Positions 12,256-24,300 of a DNA stretch of 64,000 nt are shown in pieces. The position numbers were made by a program, and so were the translations under genes. The notes beneath the pieces were generated by a model. It saw nothing but the letters and a program-made list of their open reading frames with translations, ran no database searches and was not told the origin of the DNA. Where the stretch lies: NCBI GenBank assembly GCA_002897115.2, contig BCIH01000011.1, forward strand, positions 342,804-406,803, read 5' to 3'. The stretch comes from Prototheca cutis. Lineage: Eukaryota; Chlorophyta; Trebouxiophyceae; Chlorellales; Chlorellaceae. Within the stretch, counting starts at the first letter, position 1, and every line of letters starts with the position of its first letter.

Positions 12256-12878
12256 GGAGGCTTATCCAGCGGTTCAGAGTGGGCAAGGCAAGAAGGAAGC
12301 CGATCCGGGTCCCACAGGCACCCGGTTCTCGTGGCCTTCATCCCACTCCCACAGATCCATGCATGCCGCCAACCTTGGGTTTGGGGGCGTACACCGAATA
12401 GCCCGTCAGATCCCGGCCCGCGAGAAAGTGGTCAAGATCAGGGCCTGTGTCGTTGAAATGGATGGGTTGGGCGGTGAATGATGTGGGCCAAACCGACACA
12501 GCATTCCCTGGACATCGGGCTCTCCTGGAGTCCCAAGACATCACAAAACCCACAGACCAAACACCCAAGTTCATGCATGAGGCATGGGATCATGTGCACA
12601 AGCGATTCTGTAGGACTATTTGGACGCCACTGCCAATGTCAGTCGGCCGCTGCTTCATCAATTGGCTCAGCTCCCCTCTGGCTGAGATCAAACTCCACCC
12701 AACGTCAACCTTCCGCGAGGCGCTTGCGCAGGGCTTCCACAGCGCGCTGCGCATTTGGAACCGCGGTCGATGAGGTATCGACATGGTTCAGCTCTGGCTT
12801 GGCGGCGAGGCCTGCGGAGAAGCAGCGCCGGGCAAGTCCCGACAGGGCCCGCATGGGCTCCCGCGGGACTGCCAACAT
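10926..12878 (-). CDS. LIP1: Lipoyl synthase, mitochondrial
   Basis: Radical-SAM enzyme that inserts two sulfurs into octanoyl groups to make the lipoyl cofactor of pyruvate and 2-oxoglutarate dehydrogenases and glycine cleavage. Exons 12878-12710, 12444-12374 and 11921-10926 join in phase (80 + 332 codons) to give 411 aa. The first 30 residues are Arg/Ser/Ala-rich with 'ARRCFSAG', a mitochondrial presequence. The auxiliary cluster motif [12 protein letters not shown] and the radical-[11 protein letters not shown] are intact. 'EALVPDF', 'MLGCGETP' and '[12 protein letters not shown]' resemble the mitochondrial plant enzyme more than the plastid one. The C-terminus adds a tandem nine-residue repeat (AAEKAVEQV twice). 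Intron 2 (11922-12373) contains the (GT)n tract and an assembly gap. Upstream it faces UTP6 divergently. Confidence 0.93.
11967..12254. repeat. (GT)n microsatellite with assembly gap
   Basis: Near-pure GT dinucleotides on + (CA on the coding strand) flank a run of 100 N (12059-12158). It lies in LIP1 intron 2, and its end is about 45 bp upstream of the acceptor. True length is unknown because the assembly broke inside it. The His-Thr and Cys-Val ORFs across it are artefacts. Confidence 0.95.
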
Positions 12879-13345
12879 GTCTCACGGCACCTGGGTTGCA
12901 GAACCCGCGGCCCCAACCCACGCAGTCTGATGTCACACCACTTGAACAGATTTGTATAAATATGTGTGCAGGTGGAGACGAACGCAACCATGGCAGCGCG
13001 GGGTGGAAGGGCGCATCTCCTGCAAGCGAGTGCCGCGAGCAAGGATGGCGAGGCCTCGCGCCCAGGACTGCTTCGCGCTGCTCCTGTGCCGATGCAAGGG
13101 AATGCATGCAGCACGTTCTGGGGTCCATGTAATATCTGCTTCAGTTATTACACATTACATTGCTGGAATTCGAGCATCACAACTCGCCGCGACGTGTGTG
13201 CGGCGACGAGTGCCTCTTTGGAGTCGGTGGGTGTGGCACTCATGCGGAGCCACAGCCCCTGACCAGCGCGACACGGGACTGGTCGGAACGCTCGCACATT
13301 AGACTGTGCATAGTTTATATTCGAAGGGACACGAAATAGAAAATC
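12879..13345. promoter_or_regulatory. Divergent promoter region LIP1 / UTP6
   Basis: The 467 bp between the two start codons must contain both promoters. A TATAAATA-like sequence occurs near 12955. No convincing coding frame is present. Confidence 0.45.
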
Positions 13346-15926
13346 ATGGCGGACACAGTGAGGTGCGTTTATTTGTGTGCTGGGTGTGGTGGTGGTGTGC
13401 AGCCAGCTGAGGTGTATGTGCCCGGTCCTTGGGATCCAATTCTGGCCAGGATTTCAGCGTGCCGAGTGCAACACACCATATCCAGGTACCTGATGGAGGC
13501 CATGGTGCCGGAGTTGGAGGACTTGGAGGCACGTGGCTTCTTCTCTCGCTCAGAGCTGGCGGCGGTAGTGCGGCAGCGGGAGAGCCACGAGTACGCGTTC
13601 AAGCGCCTGGCACCCCGGCTGTCAGACTACCTGCGTGCCGTGGAGTACGAGCAGCGGCTGGAGCGACTGCGTCTCGCGCGCCGGCGTGCTCGGGGCCTGG
13701 CCGGCAAGAAGACGCTGGCGGATTCGTGCATACCGCGCCGCATCCACTTCATCTACCGCCGCGCGTGCCGGCGCTTCCGCGGCCAGCTGGGTGTCTGGGC
13801 CGCCTGGCTCCGCTTCTGTGCGGCCACGGGTGCGGGGCGGCAGGCCAGCCGCGTGGCACGGGCCGCGCTGGCGCTGCACCCTCGCTGCGCGGCGCTGTGG
13901 GCCCACGCCGCGGCGGGGGAGCTCGACGCTGCGGGCGGCGGCGATGCACGTGCTGCGCGGGCGCTGATGCAGCAGGGGCTCCGGGCCTGCGCCGCTGACG
14001 GGCCCGCCGCGCGTGCGCTGTGGGCAGAGTACTTTCGACTGGAGCTCGTGGCCGCCGCGCGTCTCCGTGCCCGCCGCCAGCTGCTTGGGATCGATGACGA
14101 TGGCTTGGTTCATCGTTTCGGGGGGGGGAAGGCTGCCGAGGGGGTCTCTGACCCCGGGACGGCTTCCTCGGACGAGGAAAATGACGGCGAACCGGGGACG
14201 AACCACCCCGATGCTGACGCTGCGTTGGCGGAGATCCTGCGGGGCGGCGTAGCGCTCGTCGTGCTGCGTGCTGCGCTGCACGAATTCCCGGACGACGTCG
14301 ATCTGCGTGCACGCTTTCTTGCCGTGCTGCACTCGCAGCCCGAGTTTCCGGGTCGCTCCGACATCGAGGTAAGGGTGCGGTAGGTGGGGTGGCGTGGATT
14401 GTGCTTTGAGAGGGTGGTGTCCGCGTGTGAGGACCCAAGCTTTGCAGGGCATCCTGCGGCTGTCACCTCGGGGGTGTTCCTGTGTTTCATTTCGTATGAA
14501 CGCATCTGTGCCCACGACAGACACCACGTTCATTCCTTAAAACACCGGCATCCCAAACAATAAAACGACAGGAGGAGATTTACGCCGGTTTGGCGACCGA
14601 TTTCCCCGAGCAGCCGGCGGCTTGGGCGCTGCGAGCGGAGCGTGCTGCCCGGGAAGCAGGTGGCACCGAGGGCATTCCCACGCCTGCCGCGGTGGAGTCC
14701 CTCGCAGCCGTGTTTTGGGAGGGCCTCAAGGCAGCACCCAGCACGGGCATGGTCGTGGCATTTCTGACCTCGCTGCAGGGACAACTGTCCGAATGCCGGC
14801 GGGTCGGCGCGGCCGCCGCGGAGCAGGCCGTCGTGGAAGCCGGGGAGAGGCTGTGCGCCTGGGCCACCGAGCGCGCTCTGGCCGACGGCCGGGTGGCGCT
14901 GGCGCACGTGGCGCTGACCCTGAGGTCCGGGGAGCTGCGCCGCGCCGCAGAGCTCGCGCATGAAGCCAGCCGTACGGGTCTGGTTCTGGAGAGATCCGGC
15001 AAGGAGGCAGCAGCACACCTTGCACAGGAAGATGCTCTTCTGCAGTCCGCGGTGGCCGAGGTGGCGCTGTCGCTGGAGGCCTGCTGCGAAGCGGCGGCAC
15101 CTGGGCTGGCCGCAACAGCAGCGGAGACGAGTGGCAGCAGCGACAGCGACGATGGCGATAGTACATGTCGCGAACCGTCGTCCTCGCTTGCACGTGCCAC
15201 GCTACACGCACTGCACGCACACCCACGGAGCGAGGCGCTGTGGCTTCAGGCCGTGCAGGCTGCGGCGACCGCGCCAGAGCTGCTGGTCCGGCTTCCGGCG
15301 GAGCTTGCGGCCGTCATTGCAGCTGGCGCGCGGGGGCCCAGCAGTGGGGGCCTCGGCGCCGCCGCTGGCGAGCTGGTCCGCACGATGCGGCTCGTGACAG
15401 GGCTGGAAGCTGCGCGCCGGGGCTACAAGCTTCTTTCTGGAGCCTGCTCGCCTGGAGGGGACTTCTGGCGGGTCATCGTGGACATGGAGGTCGAGGCGCT
15501 GCTTGCCGGCGCACCTGGTGCCCTTGGCCGAGCCAAGGTCGTTCAGCTGTTCGAGGTGATTCGTTGATTTTTTGTTGTTGGAGGAAGGAGTCTTTGATCC
15601 CGGTGTGTGTACAGTTGTGCTGTGTCCGTCTGTGGTGCACATGGACGATTGGGGCGTGCAGCGTCGAGGTGACGAATGGCAAACCCGGTGACCACCCACG
15701 CCAGCAACCAATTGGACCTGATCCAACCATTCCTCCACATCACCGGTAATCGCAGGCGGCCGTTGACGCGCATGGCACCGAGGACGAGGACCTCTGGTTG
15801 CGGTACATGGAGTTTGCCGCCAGGCAGCTGTCTGGGAGCGGACAGGTGTACTGGAAGGCCGTCAAGGCACTTGCCTGCCCAGACGGTTTCATCGCGACCT
15901 GCCAGCAGCTCCGCCTTGTGGCATGA
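13346..15926 (+). CDS. UTP6: U3 snoRNP-associated protein UTP6
   Basis: HAT-repeat component of the UTP-B part of the small-subunit processome, needed for 18S pre-rRNA processing in the nucleolus. Exons 13346-13362, 13486-14368, 14572-15555 and 15756-15926 join at GT-AG sites in phase (300 + 328 + 57 codons) to give 684 aa, somewhat longer than the human protein of about 597. N-terminal signature: 'YLMEAMVPELEDLEARGFFS', followed by 'YEQRLERLRLARRR'. HAT-type W/Y-rich helices follow, such as 'VWAAWLRFCAATG', 'ALWAHAA' and 'ALWAEYFRLEL'. The C-terminus has 'LWLRYMEFAARQ' and 'YWKAVKAL'. Exon 1 has only 17 coding bases. An acidic linker around residues 265-285 is lineage-specific. Confidence 0.9.
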
Positions 15927-16379
15927 CGCATGCGTCGGGTGCAGGAATGGCAGATGCCTGCTCAAGGCATCAGGCCTGCATGGTACCTCGCGCGATGCTG
16001 CGTGATTCGTCGGGCGCACGCGCACCAAGCAGTGCTTCATGGCTGCGTTCCCTCCCATGTGTTCCAGCATGCATGGATGGTCGCACAGACCCCCGAACCC
16101 TGCACACTACTACCGATGAGCTTGCCCATAGTTCTGGCCCCGAGTGCGGCGGTGCATGGCTCCTCCCTTGCTCTCGTCGGCCAAATGCAAGCCGGCACGA
16201 GCGGGGGACTGGGCTGTAAGGAGCGGACGGCAGCGCTAGAGACGATTGTGAATGGGATGTGGGATTTGACAGATGAGTCAAGGTGTAAGAGGGTCGAGCA
16301 AGGCTGCAAGAGTGAGTGCGTTCATTCATGCAGAGTCAGGGGCACCCACCCAGTTGTCAACGCACTCTGGTGATTTTCG
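15927..16379. other. Convergent 3' ends of UTP6 and SRRM1-like gene
   Basis: 453 bp between the two stop codons; no credible ORF. A TGTAA pentamer, the usual green-algal polyadenylation signal, occurs near 16215 on + and could serve UTP6. Confidence 0.4.
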
Positions 16380-17540
16380 TCATGCCTCTGCGACGGGAGG
16401 GCTGGCACTCCTGGCTGGGCTGGCGCTGGCGCGGCCGTTGCGGTCAAGCTCGTCTTGACCGCGCCGCTCTCTCTTATCAATGGGGCGGTCACGACGCCTC
16501 TCTTCCCTAGCACGCCGGCGCTCCGGCGAGTTGCGGTGGTGTCGCCGGCGCTCGTAGTCATCCTGCGATCCGTCCCGCCGCCGCCGGTCCCTATGGTCTG
16601 GTGACCGCCGGCGGTCATGCTGCCGCGAGTCGTGGCCTTCCCTGCTCCGACTCCGGCGCCGACTGCGGCCGCCGTACCGGTCGTCGTCCCGCCGCCGGCG
16701 GGGCGGGGACCCGCTGCGCGACCTGCCCCGCCGCCGGGGCTCCCTATCCTCGGCCCGTTGGTGCTCCTGCACTTTGGCCTCTGCGGCCCGGGTTTCGGCT
16801 TCCTGTCGCAGCTGCTCCTGCCGCCGCTGTTGCTCTTCCAGCAGCCGCGCCTGGATCCGGGCCTCCTCCTCCCGTCGCAAACGAAGCTCCTCTGCCTTTT
16901 CGTCCAAAAACTGCTGCGGGATGCCCGTGCCCGAGCTTGCTGCGCTGATCAGCAGTGACCACAGCTCCTGACGTATGGTGTTTGGTGGGTTGAAGCACAG
17001 TGAGGAGACGGGAGGTGAACACGGACCTGGTCATGCAGGTCATGCAGGGATCGCCGGCAGCAACCAACGAACCTCCCAACGCCCCACACTCTCTCTGTCT
17101 CACACACACGCACACACACAAACAAACACCAAACCTTGCAAAACAGGCCGGTGTTCTTCTCCAGGAACCCCGTCAAGTTGATTTGCAGCTTGCGGGGGTC
17201 GACAGTCTTCTGGCCCTCCAGCTGGCCGTAGATGTAGCCGATGAGCACATCATCCTCCACGCCCAGCAGCTCCGTGACCCGCTTGGCGATCCAGGGCTTC
17301 ATCACGTCCCAGTTCACCCGGGTCAAGTCCACCTTGGTGGAGAACTCGGCGGGGAACTTCATCTGCTTCATCAGCTTGCTCTCCTTGTTCCGGAACCGGC
17401 CATCCTGGTCTGCAGCCACGCCACGCAGACCTGTAACATGATCGATTATACTCACGTAAGAGTTTCAAGACAACAAACGGATAATTTATGCCACCATCGC
17501 CGGAGCATTGCGCCGCACACGTCCCACCTGCGCCACTCAT
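16380..17540 (-). CDS. SRRM1-like splicing factor (PWI domain plus RS tail)
   Basis: Relative of SRm160/SRRM1, a splicing coactivator and exon-junction partner. Exons 17540-17528 (13 bp), 17430-17135 and 16967-16380 join in phase to 298 aa. Residues about 5-115 form the PWI region: 'LRGVAADQDGRFRNKE', 'KLMKQMKFPAEF', 'VNWDVMKPWIAKRVTELLG' containing the PWI tripeptide, 'DDVLIGYIYGQLE' and 'LQINLTGFL'. A coiled-coil rich in Glu/Arg/Gln follows ('REEEARIQARLLEEQQRRQ'), then an Arg/Ser/Asp-rich tail. At 298 aa it is far shorter than human SRRM1 (about 900), which is normal for protist versions. The tiny first exon (encoding MSGA) was inferred from phase and family N-terminus. Confidence 0.88.
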
Positions 17541-17806
17541 CCCTCCCGAGCGCAAGCGTGATTGCCTGGGCTGCCTGTATCAAACAATGTTCACAACGAC
17601 AATGTAAAATCAGTGTGCACCAGTTGTCAATCTCATTTCCAGCGCAGGGGCCCCTGCGCAGAGTTTTCTGGTGGCAAACGGGGGTGCGCGGTGGAGGTCC
17701 AGGTCCTCCCGATTGGTCGCTCACAGGGGGAGTCCTGGGCCAGACCGATCTGACCACCGATCCAACTAGCAGGCCCCGCGATCCTGGGGGCACAGTACGG
17801 TGGACC
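17541..17806. promoter_or_regulatory. Divergent promoter region SRRM1-like / LYRM
   Basis: Only 266 bp separate the start codons of the minus-strand splicing factor and the plus-strand LYR protein, so promoters are shared or overlapping. No clear TATA box seen. Confidence 0.45.
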
Positions 17807-18371
17807 ATGCCCAATTTGTCTTCACTGCATCTCTACCGTGAAATCTTGAGGGAAGTCGCGGGCCTCTCCCCAGCCCCGCTGAGGCGCAAGATCACGCGCA
17901 ACATACGCGAGGCCTTTGCACACCACAGGTCGGCCCCCGGCCATCGCCTGGCGGAATTGCACGAGGATGGACGGGCGGTCATCACTGTGATACAGTGGTT
18001 GAAGACGATCCCNGAGGTGGGGCTGTGAAGTGGTGGGGTGGTCAGCAGAGGAGCAGAGTCTGGCACCAGGTTTCCACAGCCTCCTGGCTGTGCGCCTGCT
18101 CCAGCTCGTGCTTGGGTGGCGTTGGACCTGAAACCAAGGATCGATGGCGTGCATGGCCTCGCCGAGGTGTCCGGGATGAGGGTGTGCAGACATTGCCCAC
18201 GCCAGGGTCGCCTGCATGTGCACCGGCGCCATGCCTTCGAACCACCAGGAGCGAAGTGCAGCTGACGGGCGTCTTTGTACATATGCGCGATCCCCGTCAC
18301 CTGATTAACACATGCAGGCGGACTATAAGGAGCTGGTCAAGCATTTCCTGCCGTGCAAGGATCGACCATGA
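17807..18371 (+). CDS. LYR-motif (complex 1 LYR) protein
   Basis: Small LYR proteins bind mitochondrial acyl carrier protein and help assemble respiratory or Fe-S complexes. Exon 1 (17807-18016, 70 codons) has the motif at residues 7-9 in 'LHLYREILREV', then 'NIREAF' and 'HHRSA', the usual arrangement of this three-helix family. Exon 2 (18318-18371) follows an AG acceptor in phase 0 and gives 'ADYKELVKHFLPCKDRP' and a TGA, for 87 aa in total, a typical size. The TGA at 18369-18371 overlaps the first ATG of the ARF-GEF gene (18368-18370) as ATGA, so the two may share one mRNA. An N at 18013 falls in exon 1. Exon 2 rests on splice phase and size, not on clear homology. Confidence 0.72.
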
Positions 18372-21300
18372 CAACCCCCGCAGCGGTCATCCGCCCGAGC
18401 CTGGAGAAGCTGCTCCAGAATGCCACGGGTCGCCGCCAGGCCGCGCTCCGGATCGATGTGCAGGCGCTGCTGGACCGACTGGACGAGGTGCTGCAGGTGC
18501 AAGGTGATGAGCCCCCTGAGCTGGAGTTGCCGCACCTGACGTCGCCCGAGGAGCCGGGTACGCCCACCAGCAAGCCCACTCCCGAAGTGGATGCCGTGGA
18601 GGAAACTGCGCCAGTGGCCTCCCCTGCTGCCGAGGGAGAGAGGGAGCCTTCCGTGGCTGTAGCTGAGGGTGTTGAGGGGGCTCCTGTGGCGGAGACTGCA
18701 GATGTGCCGACAGACAAGGGGCCCCCCGAGGTGCCTGCTCCGGAGGCAACAACTCCAGCGGAACCAAACCAAGTCTCTCCGACTCCGGCAATCGTATCAT
18801 CAACCCCCATAGAGGCNCTGCCACGGCCCGCACGGGGCGAGCACCACCCGGGCGCCTTGACGAACGAGGCTGCCGGGACGCTATTGGGTGTTCTGGAGGC
18901 CGCCATCGACAGCCGTCGCGGCCTGCTGGTGGAGCCGGCCCTGGAAGCTCTGCAGAAGCTGGTCGCGCATGGTCTCGTGCGCGGCACCGTTACCGTGCTG
19001 CACCACAGAAGTAATGAGGCTGGTGCCGAGGCCAGCGGCCTGTCGGGCGGCGCGGTCACGGCCGGCTTTTCTACGGCGGCCGGCGGTGGCCCCGGTACCC
19101 AGAACCGTGTGCCGCTGCCTCCGGCGGCGGCAGTGCTGGATTTGATCGTGCGGTGCGACGACATCCCCGATGAGGGCGTGGAGCTCCGGCTGCTGTCGGC
19201 ACTGCTGACAGCGGTGACATCGGCGGCGGTGGCGGTGCATGGCGCGGCGCTGCTGCTCTGCATCCGCGCGGCATACAATGTTTATCTGTCCACGCGCAGC
19301 GAGGTGAACGCAGCGACGGCTCGGGCGACGCTGACGCAGGCTCTGAATGTTTGCTTTGCCCGCATGGAGTCGGGGGACGCGAGGGCTGTGCCCCCGCCCA
19401 TCATGGTTGCCGACGTCCTGGGCATGGCACCCACGGAAACCTCCACACTGTCGGCCTCGGTACAACAGTTTCTCACCGACGTCGTCGCATCCGTCGACCC
19501 CTTTGGCTCGGGCGCTCGGAGCCTTGCCCGGGGACTGGACGCGGTGTTTGTCCCCGGCGCCGAGCCCCGCAGCCCCACTGGCGCCGAGGCCGACGCCGCG
19601 GCCGCGGAGGCCCAGGAGGAAGAAGATGCCGCCGCTGCCCTCAGCGCCGTGGGTGGCGGTCGAGCCGATGCTGCGGCCGACCGTGATGGTATCGCCTGGC
19701 GACATGGAGGTGGTTCTGCAGGTGCTGCTGCTGCTGAACAGGCGGCGCCCGAGGATGGAACCACCAGCAGCGGAAAGGGAACACCGCGAAGCACCGCAGC
19801 CGCCGGTCCGGCCGCCAGAAGCCATGCTCACGACTTGTCGGCCGACGCGACGTCGGACGCGGTGGCCGCGGCGCTGCAGCGTTCCGCCTTTCTTGTCTTT
19901 CGTGCGCTCTGCAAACTGTCGGTCCGCAGTTCCGATGGCGTCAGCGACGCCACCAATGCCCGTGGCAAGGTATGTGGGTTTTCTCTGTGTGTGTGTGTGT
20001 GTGTGTGGTGGTGGGGGGGGGGCACATGCCCACACGCGCACACGCGCATGAACATGCACAGATTTATATTTCGCGACAGCGCCTTTCACCTCGACAACCC
20101 TCCCAAAATTTTGAATAGGTGCTGGCACTGGAGTTGTTGAAGATTGTGCTGGAGAACAGCGGACCCGTGTTTGCGAGCAGCGAGCGGTTCCTGGCAGCGA
20201 TCCGGCAGTATCTGTGCTTGAGCCTGCTGAAAAACTGCGCGAGCAGCGTGCCCGGCGCGCTCCCCCCCTGCGCCAGCATCTTCCTCACGCTCGTCCGCCG
20301 CTTCCGCTGGGCGCTCAAGGGCGAGATTGGCGTGTTCTACCCGCTCATCCTGCTGCGCCCGATTGAGCCGGCGGCGGGGGGCGTGCTGGCGCACACCACG
20401 GGGTCGGGGTCGGGGTCGGCGCCCGTCGACTTTGCGTACCGCCAGGTCGCGCTGCGCTGCCTGGCGGCGCTGGCTGTCGACGGACAGGCGCTGGTGGACT
20501 TGTACGTCAACTATGACTGTGACCTGGAGGGCGCCAACCTGTTTGAGCGCACGGTGCAAGCCCTGGTCCGCATCGCACAGGGCAGCCCGGGGCTGGAGGC
20601 CGCCACGGCCACGCCGGCCGAGGAGCACGAGCTGCGGTACGAGGCGCTGTGCTGCCTTACTGCCATCCTCCGCGCCATGAACACCTGGGTTGCCCAGGCC
20701 CAAAAGCGTGGTGCTGGGGGTGCCAAAGACGAGGGCAGCAACGATGAAGAGGACGACGAGAGTGGTGGCAGTGAGGACGAGGAAGGTGTCGCCGCCGCGA
20801 CTGATGAGGACCTCAGAGCCCCCGCCACACGTGCGACTCGTGGAAAACCGCCGCTGTCGCGGAAAAAAGTTCAAAAATCTGACCGAGGCCACGCTCATCC
20901 CTCGTCGGTCACGTCCCCCGGCCGGCGGTTGCACCGCAGCCGGACAGACGCAGAGCTTCTGGCCCAAGCCAGCGCAGCCCTGGCCCTGCGTGATTCCCGT
21001 GTTCGAGCTCGCTGGATGGCCGAAGCCCAGGCCCAGGACGCTGAGAGCAGTGGGGCTGAGGGAAGCGGTGCTGCTGAAGGTGGCGCTGCGGTCTCGGGCG
21101 GCCCGCTGTCGCCTCGGCCGGGGTCGTCCGCCTCCGCCGCCGCCGACACCCCGCAGCCACAGCAGCCTTCGGCGCTGAACTCAACGCTGGAGGGCTGGCG
21201 TGCGTTCAAGCGGGTGTACCTGGAGGGCATTGCCCTGTTCAACACCAAGCCGGCCAAGGGCGTGGCATTCATGCAGGAGCAGGGGCTGGTGGGGTCTGAC

Positions 21301-24300
21301 GCGGCTGCGGTGGCGCAGTTTCTCTCTCGCACCGCGGCGCTGGATAAAGCCAAGGTGGGCGACTACCTGGGCGAACGCGAACCCTTCAACCTCAAGGTGA
21401 TGCACGCGTATGTCGATGCGCTGGATTTCAATGGCCTGGAGTTTGACGCCGCGATCCGGCGGTACCTGGAGGGGTTCCGGCTCCCCGGCGAGGCGCAGAA
21501 GATTGACCGGCTGATGGAGAAGTTTGCCGAGCGCTACCTGCGCTGCAACCCNGAGACGTTCAAATCTGCCGACGTGGCCTACGTTTTAGCGTACTCGGTC
21601 ATCATGCTCAACACCGACGCGCACAACCCCGGGGTCAAGAACAAGATGAGCAAGGCCGATTTCATCAAGAACAACCGCGGCATCAACGACGGCGGGGACT
21701 TGGATGGGGAGTTTATGTCGGCCCTGTACGACAGGATCGTGGGTAACGAGATCCGCATGCGCGATGACGCGGTTGCGGCGCTGGATGGAGCCGTCGGCAG
21801 CGGCATGGGCGGTGGAGTCGGTGGTGCTGGCGGCGGCGGTGGAGCGGCTGGCGCCTCTGCAACGGCCTCTGCTTCCCAGGCTTCTCACGGGGGCGCCGCA
21901 GGTTCCTCATCCTCAGGAGGCTGGTTTGAGACGCTGGCTGCGTTGCTCCCCGGGCGGGGCCGTGCGGCGGCGGCCGAGCCGAGCGACGAGGTGCTGGCGG
22001 CACGACACGCGGCGCTGCGCCAGCGCGCGGCGGGCGCCACCTTCCACGAGACCTCGGACCCCGCCGCTGCGCTGTCGGCGTTTAATGCGGCCTGGGCCCC
22101 CGTCCTGGGCGCACTGAGCACGGTGTTTGAAGAGAGCGACGCGCCGCGCTGGGTCATGCAGTGCCTGGCGGGGTTGGTCGCCGCCAGCTCGCTCGCCTGC
22201 GCGCTGGGTGCGGCCACGCTGCGGGACGCCTACGTCTCCTCCCTCACCCGCTTCACCATGCTGCACTCGCCATCTACCCTGCGCCTCAAGCACGCCCAAG
22301 CATTCAGGTGCGTTTGCGGGGGTTTTCAGTTCGACATGCAGGAAATGGGGAATGGATGTTGAAACAGGTCATGCCACGCCAATGACCTCACTGCTGCCAG
22401 TATTCCAAACTGCACCCTCACAATACCACGGCAGGGCGTTGCTGGTGGTGGCGGAGCACAATGGCAACGCGCTGGGCCCGTGCTGGCAGGACGTGCTGCG
22501 CTGCATCTCGCGCTTTGAGCTGCTGCAGACGGCCACAGCCGGCGTGCCCAGCGACGCGTTTCTGTTTGCCTCGCCCACCAAGGATGCTGCCGGTTCAAAG
22601 CCTGGGCGCACGTCGTCGAGCACGGGGTCGGGCTGGGGCGGCTCGATGGTTTCTTCGGGAGGCGGCGGCACCGGCGGGTCGGCGGTGCTGGCCTCCAGCG
22701 CCGCTACGGCACAGGGTGGTGGCCCGCTGCAGGCTTCGATCAACGACATGGGCCTGCACGCGGCGCCACCGGCGGGGTCGCTCCCCGCGCCTGAGGTCAT
22801 GCGCAGCGTGGAGCCCGAGGAGCTCGACCGCGTCTTTGTGCAGTCGGTGCGGTTGGACTCGGACGGCATCGTGGCTTTCGTGACGACGCTGTGCGGCATT
22901 GCGCGCGAGGAGCTGCGTGTGCTGGAGTCCCCCCGTGTGTTTTCGCTGACCAAGATCGTGGAGATTGCGGCGTACAACATGGACCGCATCCGCCTGGTCT
23001 GGGCGCGGATCTGGGGCGTGCTGGGCGAGTTTTTCGTCTGGGTGGGCTGCCTGCCCAGCCTCCCCGTCGCCATGTACGGCGTGGACTCGCTGCGCCAGCT
23101 GGCCACGCGGTTCCTGGAGCGTGACGAGCTCACGAACTTCAGTTTCCAGTCGGAATTCCTGAGGCCATTCTGCGTCGTCGCGCGGCGGTCGCGGGCCCCC
23201 GAGATTCGCGAGCTCGTCATCCGCTGCGTCTCTGCCATGGTCCTTGCGCGGGTTGCCAACGTCAAGTCGGGGTGGAAGGCCGTGTTCATGGTGTTCACCA
23301 CGGCTGCGGGCGACGACTCGGCCGCCGTCGTGCGCTTGGCCTTCGACACGGTCGAGAAGATCGTGCGCCAGCACTTTGACTACATCACCGAGACCGAAGC
23401 CAGCACCTTTACCGACTGCGTCAACTGCCTCATCGCTTACACCAACAACCCGCACTCCATGGACGTGGCCCTCAATGCCATCGCCTTCCTGCGCTTCTGC
23501 GCCCTGCAGCTCGCCGCGGGTGGGATTGGTGGCGGCGAAGATCAGGGTGATGCCGGGGCGGCAGGGGACCAGCAGCAGTCGGACAAGCCCGAGAGCCCCG
23601 TGGACACGGCGGCTGAAGCAGCCGCCGCGCCGTTCCGCATCCGCCCCCGCGGCGACAAGGGCGAAAGCGAGGTTGAACGCGCTGGGAAAGAATCCTCCTC
23701 CCCCCCCACTGGCGACAAAGCGACGAGGCCGCCGTCGCCGGTTGTGGACACCCCCCTAAAATTCAGTGATCGAGAGCAGCATGTGTTCTACTGGTTCCCG
23801 CTGCTGGCCGGACTCGGGGAGCTGACGTTTGACCCGCGCACCCCCATCCGGACCAGCGCTCTGGACGTGCTGTTTGACATCCTGCAGTACCATGGCGGTA
23901 CCTTTACGCCGGCGTTCTGGCTCCGCGTCTTCGACTCGGTGCTGCTGCCCATCTTTGATGTCGTGCGCGCGGAGCTGGCGGATGCCACGACGTTCACGGA
24001 CGAGGCCCGCCGGGCTGAGGCCGATGCCTGGCTCTACGCGACGTGCACGCGCACGCTGGCCCACATCGTCGATGTCGTGGCGTCCTACAACGCCGGTGTT
24101 CCGGGGCTCCTGGACCGTGTGCTGGAGCTTCTCGCCGGCTTCATCGCGCGGCCGCACGCGCAGCTCGCGGCCGTTGGCGTCGCGGGGCTCGCCCGCCTGG
24201 CCGTGGCCTTGGCGCCCGGGCTCGACGAACCGGGCTGGGCTGCGCTGGTCAAGGCCTTCCGACGCGCGGCCGCCGATGTTGACCCGGACGTTGCAGGGCT

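Noticed and set aside
10926..12341. Single-exon lipoyl synthase starting at ATG 12341
   Set aside because: It would translate the CA repeat and the N gap; the three-exon model gives a mitochondrial presequence and correct phase.
11960..12481. Cys-Val and His-Thr repeat proteins
   Set aside because: They are translations of the (GT)n microsatellite and the N gap in a LIP1 intron.
18881..20128. 415-codon minus-strand ORF
   Set aside because: Shadow of the ARF-GEF DCB exon; it also reads through a GT-repeat intron.
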